From the NCBI RefSeq assembly GCF_001660705.2, contig NZ_LYBV02000007.1, positions 62,001 to 126,000 of the forward strand: a stretch of 64,000 bases of DNA, read 5' to 3'. The position numbers and the translations under genes were made by a program. Shown piece by piece: positions 17,613 to 26,696 of the stretch. Position 1 is the stretch's first letter, and every line of letters starts with the position of its first letter. A model generated the notes under the pieces. That model did no database searches. It was given only the letters and a program-made list of their open reading frames with translations, and was not told where the DNA came from. Origin of the DNA: Saccharicrinis aurantiacus (GTDB lineage: Bacteria > Bacteroidota > Bacteroidia > Bacteroidales > Marinilabiliaceae).

Positions 17613-17632
17613 AACATCTAAAAAACAATATT

Positions 17633-18391
17633 ATGCTAGTAGTTAATAATCTTTTTGTTTCGTTTGGTGGTGTAACAGCTCTGAATCTTGAACGTTTTTC
17701 AGTAAAAGAAAATGAACTTAGGGTAATTATTGGACCCAATGGTGCTGGTAAATCTACCTTTATGGATATTATTTGTGGTAAAACAAAAGCCCAAAAAGGA
17801 TCTGTTCTTTTTAAAGGACAAGAGTTGATGGGGATGGCAGAAGTAGATATTGCTAAAATGGGCGTGGGACGTAAGTTTCAAAAGCCATCTATTTTTTCGG
17901 GCTTATCTGTTTTCGATAATTTATTGTTGGGTATTAAAACGCACAAAAATGTATTTTCTACCTACTTCTATAAGTTAAAGAGTCATCATAACGATAAAAT
18001 ATATGAGGTTGCTAAAATGGTTGGTCTTATTGATGATTTACAATCTTTGGCAGGCAGTCTTTCGCATGGTAAAAAGCAATGGTTAGAAATTGCCATTGTA
18101 ATGTTGCAAGATGCGGATTTGATGTTGATTGATGAGCCCGCAGCCGGAATGTCGGATATTGAAGCCGAGAAAACTGGCGAGTTATTAGTGGAGGCCAGTA
18201 AAACACATAGTGTTATTGTTATTGAGCACGATATGAAATTTGTAGAGCAAATTGCCATTGATAAGGTAAATGTATTGGTGCGAGGCGAAATGTTAACCGA
18301 AGGTACTTTTGATGAGATTAAAAATAACAAAGATGTAATTGATTGTTATTTGGGAAGTCCTGATTCGGCGCAGGAAGCAAAGGTTGCATAG
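17633..18391 (+). CDS. urtD: urea ABC transporter ATPase UrtD
   Basis: 252 residues, LivG-type ATP-binding subunit. Walker A GPNGAGKST, an atypical but family-normal signature LSHGKKQWLEI, Walker B LMLIDEPAAGM and the switch His in VIEHDMKF are all present. GRKFQKPSIFSGLSVFDNL is the usual Q-loop region of UrtD. It powers urea import with UrtE. Confidence 0.93.
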   Translation: MLVVNNLFVSFGGVTALNLERFSVKENELRVIIGPNGAGKSTFMDIICGKTKAQKGSVLFKGQELMGMAEVDIAKMGVGRKFQKPSIFSGLSVFDNLLLGIKTHKNVFSTYFYKLKSHHNDKIYEVAKMVGLIDDLQSLAGSLSHGKKQWLEIAIVMLQDADLMLIDEPAAGMSDIEAEKTGELLVEASKTHSVIVIEHDMKFVEQIAIDKVNVLVRGEMLTEGTFDEIKNNKDVIDCYLGSPDSAQEAKVA

Positions 18392-18413
18392 TAACACAGA
18401 TTAAATTGATTTT

Positions 18414-19127
18414 ATGACAAGGAGTATACATATGAAGGTTGAAGGTTTAGAGGCAGCCTATGGCGAAAGTCAGGTGCTGTGGGGAACCGATATATCTGTT
18501 GAAAAAGGAAAGATAACCACTATTATGGGCCGCAATGGCGTGGGGAAAACCACAACGATGCGTACCATAATGGGTTTACTTAAAAATAAAGGTGGATCAA
18601 TAATATATAAGGGGCAAGATATTTCTAAAATGCCCACCTATAAAAGAAGCCGTATGGGTATTGGCTTTGTGCCTCAAGGTCGTGAGATTATCCCTAAATT
18701 AACTGTTTACGAGAATCTTCAAATTGGTTTGGAAGCCAACCCCGATAAAAAGGCCAAAGTGCCGGAGGAGGAAATTTATGCCATGTTTCCTATTCTGAAG
18801 GATTTTAGAAACCGACCAGGAGGGAACTTGAGTGGCGGGCAGCAGCAACAATTGGCCATTGGTAGAGCTTTGTGTGGAGACCCCGATATTTTGCTACTTG
18901 ATGAGCCAACGGAGGGTATTCAGCCATCCATAACCTATGAAATTGGGAGTGTACTTCAAAAATTATCAAAAGAAAAAGAGATATCAGTGCTTTTGGTGGA
19001 GCAGAAATTTGATTTCGCGAAGCGTATCTCGGACTATTTTTATATTTTAGACCGCGGAAAGGTTATTCAAGAAGGTGGAGCGTTTTCTATCGATCAAGAT
19101 CTTTTAAAAAGTAACTTAAGCTTATAA
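18414..19127 (+). CDS. urtE: urea ABC transporter ATPase UrtE
   Basis: 237 residues, LivF-type ATPase. Walker A GRNGVGKT, Q-loop GFVPQGREI, signature LSGGQQQQLAI and Walker B LLLDEPTEGIQPS are intact; the last is typical of UrtE. Two starts are possible, the ATG at 18414 and one at 18432 (MKVEGLEAAYG), the second matching family length slightly better. It lies 20 bp before ureAB, tying transporter and enzyme into one unit. Confidence 0.93.
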   Translation: MTRSIHMKVEGLEAAYGESQVLWGTDISVEKGKITTIMGRNGVGKTTTMRTIMGLLKNKGGSIIYKGQDISKMPTYKRSRMGIGFVPQGREIIPKLTVYENLQIGLEANPDKKAKVPEEEIYAMFPILKDFRNRPGGNLSGGQQQQLAIGRALCGDPDILLLDEPTEGIQPSITYEIGSVLQKLSKEKEISVLLVEQKFDFAKRISDYFYILDRGKVIQEGGAFSIDQDLLKSNLSL

Positions 19128-19147
19128 AATTCAGTAAACGATAATTC

Positions 19148-19888
19148 ATGCATTTATCCCCAAAAGACATTGAAAAAATAATGCTGCACAATGCAGGTGT
19201 TATTGCTCAAAAGAGATACGCTCGTGGTATTTTATTAAATTATCCCGAAACCATTGCACTAATTTCTACACAGCTATTGGAATTTATTCGCGAGGGTGCT
19301 TCTGTGGCCGAGCTAATGGATAGGGGTAAAAAAATATTGGGTATTGATGATGTGATGGAAGGTGTTGAAAGTCTGGTTCACGAAGTTCAGGTAGAAGGTA
19401 CTTTCCCCGATGGAACAAAGTTAGTTACGGTACATCAACCAATTTGCGATACTCAACTCAATAACAATTGGGCCTTGTATGGTTCCGGACTTACTAAAGC
19501 TGATGCTAAACTGCAAGTTGATAATGTTGTAAATGCTCAGCCTGGTAATATTATGGTTGCCGATGCGCCTATCATACTAAATGAAGATAGAAAGTTAATT
19601 ACTATTGAAGTTTGTAATGTTGGTGATAGACCAATTCAGGTGGGATCGCACTATAATTTTATTGATACAAATGCTGCTTTAAAGTTTGATAGATTACAAA
19701 CCTTAGGTTTCCGATTAAATATTCCGGCAGGTACTGCCATTCGTTTTGAGCCAGGTGAGAAAAAAATGGTAGAATTGGTTGAAGTGGCCGGTACCAAAGA
19801 AATATACGGAGGAAATAATGTGGTTGATGGAGCAATAGATTCAGTTTCTCACGATACCATTTCTGAGAGAGTAAAAAATATAATATAA
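19148..19888 (+). CDS. ureAB: urease gamma/beta fusion subunit
   Basis: 246 residues. Residues 1-100 are urease gamma ([55 protein letters not shown]) and about 120-240 urease beta ([56 protein letters not shown]). The two are joined in one frame, as in the Helicobacter small subunit and some Bacteroidetes. The subunit packs around UreC in the cytoplasmic holoenzyme. The 20-residue linker [20 protein letters not shown] bridges the two folds. Gap to ureC is 28 bp. Confidence 0.95.
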   Translation: MHLSPKDIEKIMLHNAGVIAQKRYARGILLNYPETIALISTQLLEFIREGASVAELMDRGKKILGIDDVMEGVESLVHEVQVEGTFPDGTKLVTVHQPICDTQLNNNWALYGSGLTKADAKLQVDNVVNAQPGNIMVADAPIILNEDRKLITIEVCNVGDRPIQVGSHYNFIDTNAALKFDRLQTLGFRLNIPAGTAIRFEPGEKKMVELVEVAGTKEIYGGNNVVDGAIDSVSHDTISERVKNII

Positions 19889-19916
19889 GCACAACTTTAC
19901 AATAAATATAAAACCT

Positions 19917-21623
19917 ATGTCGCGCACAATAGATAGAAAAGCTTATGCTGATATGTATGGTATTACCACAGGGGATAAATTGACTTTGGGAGATACCAAT
20001 TTAGTTATTGAGGTTGAAAAAGATTTTACCAGTTATGGTGATGAGTGTAAGTTTGGCGGAGGTAAAGTTTTGCGCGACGGAATGGGGCAGGCATCGGGTA
20101 TAACCCGAAAAGATGCTTTGGATACGGTAATTACCAATGCTTTGGTAATTGATTATTCGGGTATATATAAAGCCGATATTGGACTAAAAGATGGACGCAT
20201 TCATGCAATTGGTAAAGCGGGTAATCCGCACGTAATGCCAAATGTTGATCTGCAAATGATTGTAGGTGCTTCAACCGAGGTGATTGCTGGCGAGGGACAT
20301 ATTGTTACAGCCGGCGGTATCGATACGCACATTCATTATATCTGTCCGCAACAAGCCAACGAGGCTTTGGCTTCTGGAGTTACTACTTTTTTAGGTGGCG
20401 GAACAGGACCAGCAACAGGTACCAATGCTACAACATGTACGCCGGGCGCTTTTCATATTAAAAGTATGCTTAAGGCAACGGATCATATTCCTATGAATTT
20501 CGGGTTTTTAGGAAAAGGAAATACTTCGCATCCCGAGGCCATTATAGAACAAATAAAAGCTGGTGTGTGCGGATTAAAATTGCACGAAGATTGGGGTTCA
20601 ACTCCTGCTGCCATAGATAATTGTTTATCCGTAGCCGATGATTACGATGTGCAGGTTTGTATCCATACCGATACACTTAACGAAAGCGGTTTTGTAGAAT
20701 CGTCGCGAGCTGCTTTTAAAAATAGAACCATTCACACTTATCATACCGAGGGTGCTGGAGGTGGGCATGCGCCAGATATTATTAGTTTATGTGGCGATAA
20801 AAATGTGATTCCTTCATCCACCAATCCAACAAGACCTTTTACCAATAATACCATTCACGAGCATTTAGATATGTTGATGGTTTGTCATCATTTGGATAAA
20901 AATATTCCTGAAGATGTGGCCTTTGCCGAAAGTAGAATCCGCGAAGAAACCATTGCTGCCGAAGATATTCTACACGATATGGGCGCTTTATCTGTAATTG
21001 CTTCCGATTCTCAGGCCATGGGTAGAGTAGGAGAAGTAATTTGCCGCACTTGGCAAACAGCATCTAAAATGAAAGAGCAACGAGGTTTTTTGAATGAGGA
21101 TGAGTATGCCGATAATTTTAGAGTAAAAAGATACATTGCAAAATACACGATTAATCCGGCCATAGCCCACGGATTTTCTCATGAAGTAGGATCAATAGAA
21201 GCCGGAAAATTGGCCGATTTAGTATTGTGGAAGCCGGCGTTTTTTGGAGCCAAACCTGAGATTATAGTTAAAGGAGGCGTTATAGTGCAGGCGCAGATGG
21301 GCGATCCCAATGCATCAATACCAACTCCGCAGCCCTCATTTTCGCGCGAAATGTTTGGCGCTTTGGGTAAGGAAGTGGGAAATACCTCATGCGTATTAAT
21401 TTCTAAAGACTCTTTAGCTGAGGTGAAAAATTATGGCTTAAGTAAAACACCTTTGGTGGTGAAAAACTGTCGTAATATTTCAAAGTTAGATATGAAACTA
21501 AACGATACCTTACCAGAGATAACTGTGGATCCAGAAACCTATAAGGTAATTGCCGATGGTGAGCATTTAACATGCGATCCGGCCAATAAAGTACCTTTGG
21601 CTCAACTATACAATTTATTTTAA
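19917..21623 (+). CDS. ureC: urease alpha (catalytic) subunit
   Basis: 568 residues, normal family length. It hydrolyses urea to ammonia and carbamate at a dinuclear nickel site. All ligands are visible: His138 and His140 ([10 protein letters not shown]), the carbamylated Lys221 (GLKLHEDWG), His250, His276 ([12 protein letters not shown]) and Asp364 (ASDSQAMGR). The mobile-flap Cys323 and catalytic His324 (MVCHHLD) are present as well. The enzyme therefore looks functional. It lies between ureAB and ureF in one operon with the urea transporter. Confidence 0.97.
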   Translation: MSRTIDRKAYADMYGITTGDKLTLGDTNLVIEVEKDFTSYGDECKFGGGKVLRDGMGQASGITRKDALDTVITNALVIDYSGIYKADIGLKDGRIHAIGKAGNPHVMPNVDLQMIVGASTEVIAGEGHIVTAGGIDTHIHYICPQQANEALASGVTTFLGGGTGPATGTNATTCTPGAFHIKSMLKATDHIPMNFGFLGKGNTSHPEAIIEQIKAGVCGLKLHEDWGSTPAAIDNCLSVADDYDVQVCIHTDTLNESGFVESSRAAFKNRTIHTYHTEGAGGGHAPDIISLCGDKNVIPSSTNPTRPFTNNTIHEHLDMLMVCHHLDKNIPEDVAFAESRIREETIAAEDILHDMGALSVIASDSQAMGRVGEVICRTWQTASKMKEQRGFLNEDEYADNFRVKRYIAKYTINPAIAHGFSHEVGSIEAGKLADLVLWKPAFFGAKPEIIVKGGVIVQAQMGDPNASIPTPQPSFSREMFGALGKEVGNTSCVLISKDSLAEVKNYGLSKTPLVVKNCRNISKLDMKLNDTLPEITVDPETYKVIADGEHLTCDPANKVPLAQLYNLF

Positions 21624-21632
21624 GCTACCAAA

Positions 21633-22283
21633 ATGCACGCTTCTCTTTTAACACTATTTCATTTGGCCGACTCGGCCTTGCCTGTGGGTGGCTATGCCTA
21701 TTCCAATGGCTTGGAGTATGCCGTTAAGTCGGGTTTAATTGCAAGTGTAAAAGAGTTGCAGCTATACCTAAAGGATTACACCGTGCAGGTATTGCATTAT
21801 GAAATGCCTTATGTAAAATCAGCCTTTGAGGCTAATGATGCACAGCAATTGCTTCAGGTATCGGAACATTACAATGCTTCTTTATTAAATCCTCTGATTA
21901 AAAAAGCGGGTTTAATTTTGGGTAATAACTGGCTGCGCTTGTTGCGCGAACTCAATGCTTCTTTAATGGCTCCTGAAAAAATAGATCAGGATTTCCCTCT
22001 TGTATTTGGTTTTATGGCCAAGCAATTGAATTTATCGTTCAACGATTGCTGTCAGCTGTATGTTTTTATGGCTGTGCGCGATCAAATTAGTGCGCTCATT
22101 CGTTTGGGAACTGTAGGGCCTGTAAAAGCACATCAGATTCAAAACGAACTATTGGAGCATTTAAATAGTACGCTACAAATTAAAGAAATTGCAGATTATT
22201 CACAGGCCTATAAAAGTGCCTATCTGTTAGAGATGATGCAACTTTCACACAATTCATTATACACAAAACTATTTCAAAACTAA
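21633..22283 (+). CDS. ureF: urease accessory protein UreF
   Basis: 216 residues, all-helical. The family start [24 protein letters not shown]-like segment (about 5-27) and the C-terminal [21 protein letters not shown] are present. UreF joins UreD on apo-urease and gates GTP hydrolysis by UreG during nickel insertion. It starts 9 bp after ureC and ends 4 bp before ureG. Confidence 0.9.
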   Translation: MHASLLTLFHLADSALPVGGYAYSNGLEYAVKSGLIASVKELQLYLKDYTVQVLHYEMPYVKSAFEANDAQQLLQVSEHYNASLLNPLIKKAGLILGNNWLRLLRELNASLMAPEKIDQDFPLVFGFMAKQLNLSFNDCCQLYVFMAVRDQISALIRLGTVGPVKAHQIQNELLEHLNSTLQIKEIADYSQAYKSAYLLEMMQLSHNSLYTKLFQN

Positions 22284-22287
22284 AAAT

Positions 22288-23010
22288 ATGTATTACTATA
22301 AAGGAGCTAACGCACATATGCAATTTCATAACGATTCATGGGAGAATCCTGGCTTTTACCAGAATCGCGAATTGGTACTTCAGGAGCGTGATTATAAAAA
22401 AAGAGCCTTTACGGTGGGAATTGGTGGTCCTGTAGGAACGGGCAAAACAGCCTTGTTATTACAGTTGTGCAATGCGCTTAAGGATAAAATGAATATTGCG
22501 GTGGTTACCAACGATATATTTACGCAGGAAGATGCCGAATTTTTAACAAAAAAAGGAGCGCTACCTGCTGATAAAATTATTGGTGTAGAGACAGGAGGTT
22601 GTCCGCATGCAGCCATTCGTGAAGATGTATCGCAAAATATTGCGGCCTTAGAAGAACTGATGACTAGACATGCAGATACTGAAATTTTATTTGTAGAAAG
22701 TGGTGGCGATAATTTGGCTGCACACTTTAGTCGCGAATTGGTCGATTTTTCTATTTATGTAATTGATGTTTCGGGTGGCGATAAAATACCACGTAAAGGT
22801 GGGCCAGGAATTACTCAGGCCGATTTATTGGTGATCAATAAAATAGATATTGCCCACCTTGTAAATGCTAGTTTAGAGGTGATGGACAGGGATACCAAAA
22901 AAATGCGTCAGGATGGACCATTTGTTTTTGCCCGTGCTTCTGATGGTCATAATTTAGATGTGATTATTGATCATGTTTTACATGCGCGTAAGCATGCCTT
23001 AGAAGACTAA
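22288..23010 (+). CDS. ureG: urease accessory GTPase UreG
   Basis: 240 residues. Walker [13 protein letters not shown] (Lys53), the nickel-binding CPH motif in [15 protein letters not shown] (Cys105, His107), [19 protein letters not shown], and the NKIDIA guanine motif are intact. UreG carries nickel and uses GTP to load the active site. It has an N-terminal extension of about 40 residues over typical bacterial UreG, with His10 and His14; extended UreG proteins occur where UreE is missing or reduced. A later in-frame ATG at 22318 would shorten it by ten residues. Confidence 0.93.
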   Translation: MYYYKGANAHMQFHNDSWENPGFYQNRELVLQERDYKKRAFTVGIGGPVGTGKTALLLQLCNALKDKMNIAVVTNDIFTQEDAEFLTKKGALPADKIIGVETGGCPHAAIREDVSQNIAALEELMTRHADTEILFVESGGDNLAAHFSRELVDFSIYVIDVSGGDKIPRKGGPGITQADLLVINKIDIAHLVNASLEVMDRDTKKMRQDGPFVFARASDGHNLDVIIDHVLHARKHALED

Positions 23011-23039
23011 CACTCTAGTAAGACAAAAGAAAATAGAAT

Positions 23040-23067
23040 AAGGTGCTAATTATTGGCACCTTTTTTT
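23040..23067 (+). terminator. terminator after ureG
   Basis: Stem AAGGTGC / GCACCTT (23040-23046 and 23056-23062) with a 9-nt loop and a run of seven or more T. It ends the urt-ure unit and lies just before the convergent ureD stop. Confidence 0.85.
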
Positions 23068-23071
23068 ATGT

Positions 23072-23908
23072 TTAAAATTTCCTTTCGTAAGGATTAAATT
23101 CAAGAAGACTTTCGTGCTTAAAACAAACCCCCAACTCTTCCATTATATGCTTTAGTATGGTCAGTTCCTGGGCCGAAGCTCGCATAATAAAAACATCATC
23201 ATTAATTCGTTCTCCACTAATCAATAACTTAGGTTTTTGTTCCTGTTTTTTAGTTCTAAGCTTATCAATAGTAGCAGATATCATCTGTTCAATTACCTCG
23301 ATTCGTTTATCACTTTTTTGTCCAACAATAAAAAGGTTTATAAAAGAAGTATGGTGATGAAATAAGGCTGGCGAAGTACACTGCTGTTTGTCAGGTTGTA
23401 TTTCAAAGCGATCTAGCACAACAGGTTTTGCACCTAGATATATTTCAGTTGATGAAGAGAAGGTTTTAAAATCCCATATTTCGCCAATATGAATCCTTCC
23501 GCCACCTATCCAATCGCAATAAACTAGCGCTGCACCATTGTTTAAATTAAAGATGCTTTGTTGGTTTAGGCTACTATCTTTCTGCAATATTAGCGGGTCG
23601 TTTAACTGTACAAATAAGCTTTTAGTATCAAGTTTTATATTTTGGGTAAGCGTACAACTATCTCCATTATCTGATTTGTATATTCTCGAATTAGCCTGTG
23701 TGCTAAATAAAGTTTTTGTGTTTGCTTCGCAGTTGATATCTAACTCCACAACATCTCCTTGTACCATTCCTCCTCCATAATTAGAGCTTACAATATGGCA
23801 TGCTTTTGTATGGGTTTTGGGGTTCAGTATTTTAAGGGGTTTTTCGTTAATCAGACTGGTAATTCTACTCTTATTAGAAATGTTTTTAATACTAACAGAT
23901 GTGCTCAT
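23072..23908 (-). CDS. ureD: urease accessory protein UreD (UreH)
   Basis: 278 residues on the reverse strand. The UreD core is visible: SSNYGGGMVQGDVVELDINC (about 43-62), TQANSRIYKSD, and GAALVYCDWIGGGRIHIGE. UreD is the scaffold that binds apo-urease and recruits UreF and UreG; it may guide nickel through a tunnel. Unusually it is not in the ure operon but convergent to ureG and divergent from the sensor-kinase gene, under its own promoter with one copy of the TACTTACGTA motif. Confidence 0.9.
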   Translation of the reverse strand: MSTSVSIKNISNKSRITSLINEKPLKILNPKTHTKACHIVSSNYGGGMVQGDVVELDINCEANTKTLFSTQANSRIYKSDNGDSCTLTQNIKLDTKSLFVQLNDPLILQKDSSLNQQSIFNLNNGAALVYCDWIGGGRIHIGEIWDFKTFSSSTEIYLGAKPVVLDRFEIQPDKQQCTSPALFHHHTSFINLFIVGQKSDKRIEVIEQMISATIDKLRTKKQEQKPKLLISGERINDDVFIMRASAQELTILKHIMEELGVCFKHESLLEFNPYERKF

Positions 23909-23919
23909 ATTTATTGGTC

Positions 23920-23929
23920 TACGTAAGTA
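23920..23929 (-). promoter_or_regulatory. TACTTACGTA motif, copy 3
   Basis: Reverse-strand copy in the ureD leader, 5 bp downstream of the -7 element (23935-23942) and 11 bp before the ureD ATG. Confidence 0.5.
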
Positions 23930-23934
23930 TTTTT

Positions 23935-23942
23935 CAAAATTA
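23935..23942 (-). promoter_or_regulatory. -7 element of ureD
   Basis: TAATTTTG on the reverse strand, fitting the TAnnTTTG consensus, 26 bp upstream of the ureD start. No clear -33 partner. Confidence 0.45.
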
Positions 23943-24054
23943 ATTAATTATTTAATATCTGAGTGTTAACAGGAGGTTTGAATTGTAAATGTACTTAAAA
24001 TAACCTTTTATTATACTGAATGAAGGGGGTGATGTGTTTATTGTTAAATTTTAG

Positions 24055-24062
24055 TAGTTTTG
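24055..24062 (+). promoter_or_regulatory. -7 element of the sensor-kinase gene
   Basis: TAGTTTTG fits the Bacteroidetes consensus and lies 22 bp before the ATG at 24085. Confidence 0.5.
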
Positions 24063-24075
24063 AGGACTTAATAAT

Positions 24076-24086
24076 CACTTACGTAT
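24076..24086 (+). promoter_or_regulatory. TACTTACGTAT motif, copy 4
   Basis: CACTTACGTAT, one mismatch from the consensus. It overlaps the start codon of the sensor-kinase gene, so a bound regulator could affect initiation. An autoregulatory site is possible. Confidence 0.4.
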
Positions 24087-25908
24087 GTTTCAATTTCAGT
24101 CAGATAAAAAACACGTTTTAAGTCGCAGTCAGCATACCTTAAAATATTACCGTTACTCTTATCTTATTGCCTTGTTTTTTATTGCAGTACTAAGTATCGT
24201 TTCTCAGGTATTGGTGCAACGCCATTTAAGCAGACAAATAGATGACTCGCATCTTGTGAATTATGCAGCACGTCTCAGAACAAACAGTCAAACTCTTGTG
24301 AAGTTGGCTTTGGTGGTTGAGAGTGATAGAGAAAATAAATCGGCCGTAAAAGATTTTAAAACTACTTTAAGTCAACTTAAACGAACTCACGAAAGTCTGC
24401 GATATGGGAATGATTTTTTAGACTTGCCTGTCAATAGAAACGAAGACACCGAAGAGCTTTTCAATATCATTGATTCACCCTTTAAATCGATGCTTGAATT
24501 AGGCTATAATTTACAAATGGTGATGGATGTAAAAGGACCCATTAATAAAGAATTGCTTACAATTTATCTCGATCGATTTATGAAATACGAGAAGTCATAC
24601 CTTCTAGGTATGGAGATGATTGTTTTTGATTATGACCGTAATTCACGCAAAAACATAGCAGTTCTAAAAACGATTGAATATACCTTGTTGGCTATTGTTT
24701 TGTTTGTATTATTTCTCGAAGCCCTATTTATTTTTGTGCCCTTATCAAGGCGTATCAAAGTTACCTTTAACGAACTGATAAAATCCAAGGATGAGGCCTC
24801 AGGTTTAGCCAAAAAGTTAAAGCGAGCCAACGAAGTGCTCATTAGTAATCATAGAGAAATTAACGATATAAATTACGCACTTGAAAAAGCAACCTTTCTG
24901 GTTAAAACAGATGCCAAGGGTAAAATTATTTATGCAAATGATAAGTACTGTCATCTAACCAAATACTCGCTTGCCGAATTAACTGGTAAACCCTTGTTTT
25001 ATAATAAAAATTCTACTCAACGAAGTATTATTTACGAGCATATTAATGATGCCGATAACCGCGAAATTTGGCAAGGAGAAGTTTTTGATCATGCTTCTGA
25101 CGATTCTGGTTTTTGGCTCGATGTTACTTTGATGCCCATTGTTAATCGTTCAAAAGAAATTTATCAATATTTGATGATTGGTGCTAATATTAGTGAGCGT
25201 AAAAAAACAGCTCAGAAGCTTCAAATACTGATGGAAGAAAAAATGAAGCGTCAGGAAGAAATGCAAAAAGTGCTTTCGTCATCTATGGTAGCCGGGCAAG
25301 AGAAAGAGCGAAAGCGTGTTGCAGCAGAAATACATGATGGTATCGGACAAATGTTAACATCGTTAAAAATGCGCATTGAAATGATTCATGAGCAAGGCGC
25401 ATGTGATTCGTCAAACGTAAACGAAATTCATTCTTTAATATCATCTGTAATTACAGAAACACGCAGAATAATTGCTGAGTTATTACCAAGTGTGCTCGAA
25501 GATTTTGGTCTAGTTCCTGCCATACAAGACTTTATTGGAAAGATTGAGCAAAATCATAATATTACCGTTGAATCCAATATATTTTTGAGCGAAACTAAAC
25601 TGCTAAAAAATGTAGAATTAGGCATTTATCGTATTTTGCAAGAATCAGTTAATAATGTACTAAAACACGCTGATGCAGATGTGATTAGTATTCATTTAGA
25701 AGAGGATGTAGAGTTTATAACATTGGAGGTCACCGATAACGGAAAGGGTTTTGTATTTAATAAACAAAGTACCTACGATACGCCTTTAGGTATAAATTCT
25801 CATGGCTTATCAAACATGAAAGAAAGGGCGAAGTTAATGGATGCCAATTTAGAGATTGATACCGCACCTGATAAGGGAACTGTATTGAGGCTTCAAATTC
25901 CATTGTAA
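24085..25908 (+). CDS. membrane sensor histidine kinase, NarX/PilJ-like sensor plus PAS
   Basis: 607 residues. Order: membrane helix (about 24-44), a periplasmic helical sensor starting LVNYAARLRTNSQTLVKLAL (PilJ/NarX-type four-helix pattern), second membrane helix (about 198-219), linker coiled coil, PAS domain (about 265-375, LVKTDAKGKIIYANDKYC), then a HisKA_3 dimerisation domain with the phosphorylated His417 in AAEIHDGIGQML and a HATPase domain (NVLKHADAD, TDNGKGF, HGLSNMKERAKLM). It should phosphorylate the regulator encoded 33 bp downstream. The signal is unknown; lying divergent from ureD, nitrogen-related sensing is plausible but inferred. Confidence 0.9.
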   Translation: MFQFQSDKKHVLSRSQHTLKYYRYSYLIALFFIAVLSIVSQVLVQRHLSRQIDDSHLVNYAARLRTNSQTLVKLALVVESDRENKSAVKDFKTTLSQLKRTHESLRYGNDFLDLPVNRNEDTEELFNIIDSPFKSMLELGYNLQMVMDVKGPINKELLTIYLDRFMKYEKSYLLGMEMIVFDYDRNSRKNIAVLKTIEYTLLAIVLFVLFLEALFIFVPLSRRIKVTFNELIKSKDEASGLAKKLKRANEVLISNHREINDINYALEKATFLVKTDAKGKIIYANDKYCHLTKYSLAELTGKPLFYNKNSTQRSIIYEHINDADNREIWQGEVFDHASDDSGFWLDVTLMPIVNRSKEIYQYLMIGANISERKKTAQKLQILMEEKMKRQEEMQKVLSSSMVAGQEKERKRVAAEIHDGIGQMLTSLKMRIEMIHEQGACDSSNVNEIHSLISSVITETRRIIAELLPSVLEDFGLVPAIQDFIGKIEQNHNITVESNIFLSETKLLKNVELGIYRILQESVNNVLKHADADVISIHLEEDVEFITLEVTDNGKGFVFNKQSTYDTPLGINSHGLSNMKERAKLMDANLEIDTAPDKGTVLRLQIPL

Positions 25909-25941
25909 TGATGGCAGTATAAAATGACAATATTTTAAGAA

Positions 25942-26595
25942 ATGAAAAATAATATATTAATAGTTGACGACCATGAAATATTCAGAAATGGAGTGCGTCA
26001 GTTGCTTGAGAAGGAAACCGATATTGAGGTGATAGGTGAAGCCGAAGATGGTGTTGAGGCTATAGAAAAGGCCAACTTGTTAAAACCTAACATTGTTTTG
26101 ATGGATATATCAATGCCAAATCTATCAGGTATTGAAGCGGCTAAAAACATTTTAGCTGCACATCAGGATATCAAAGTTTTGCTACTTTCTTTATACGATA
26201 AAAAGGAATATGTGCTTAAAGCAATAAAAATGGGTGCCCATGGTTATATTTTAAAGGATGAGCCCAACAAAGTATTTTTAAAAGCAATACGAAAGGTAAG
26301 CAGTGGCGATTTTTACTATTCGGGAGATATCAGTCATGTAATTATTCAAAACCTGACTAGTTTAAGTTCGTCTTCAAATGTTAAGGAGGAAGAGGTAAAA
26401 TATCACCTGTCAAAACGCGAAGTGCAGATATTAACAGAAATTGCAAGTGGAAATAGTAATAAAGTAATTTCAGAAAATTTTGGAGTGAGTATACGAACTA
26501 TCGAGTCTCATCGACAAAACATTATGCGTAAACTGCGAGCCTCAAATATTGAAGATGCCATCAGTAGAGCTAAACTCGAAGATATTATTTCTTAG
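25942..26595 (+). CDS. NarL/LuxR-type response regulator
   Basis: 217 residues. Receiver domain with acidic pair Asp9/Asp10, phospho-acceptor Asp55 (VLMDISMPN) and the conserved Lys in ILKDEP; linker; LuxR-type helix-turn-helix at about 150-215 (LSKREVQILTEIASGNSNK, then SIRTIESHRQNIMRKL). It is the cognate partner of the preceding kinase. NarL-type regulators bind short inverted repeats; TACTTACGTAT in the neighbouring promoters has the form TAC-N4-GTA, so it is the obvious candidate site, though this is untested. Confidence 0.92.
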   Translation: MKNNILIVDDHEIFRNGVRQLLEKETDIEVIGEAEDGVEAIEKANLLKPNIVLMDISMPNLSGIEAAKNILAAHQDIKVLLLSLYDKKEYVLKAIKMGAHGYILKDEPNKVFLKAIRKVSSGDFYYSGDISHVIIQNLTSLSSSSNVKEEEVKYHLSKREVQILTEIASGNSNKVISENFGVSIRTIESHRQNIMRKLRASNIEDAISRAKLEDIIS

Positions 26596-26696
26596 TTTAT
26601 TAATTTAAATTAGAATAGAAATATTTAAATTCGCAGCATAAGTAGTTTGAATTTTGTTTATTCGTTACTGCTTATTTGATACTCAAAAAATACCCT

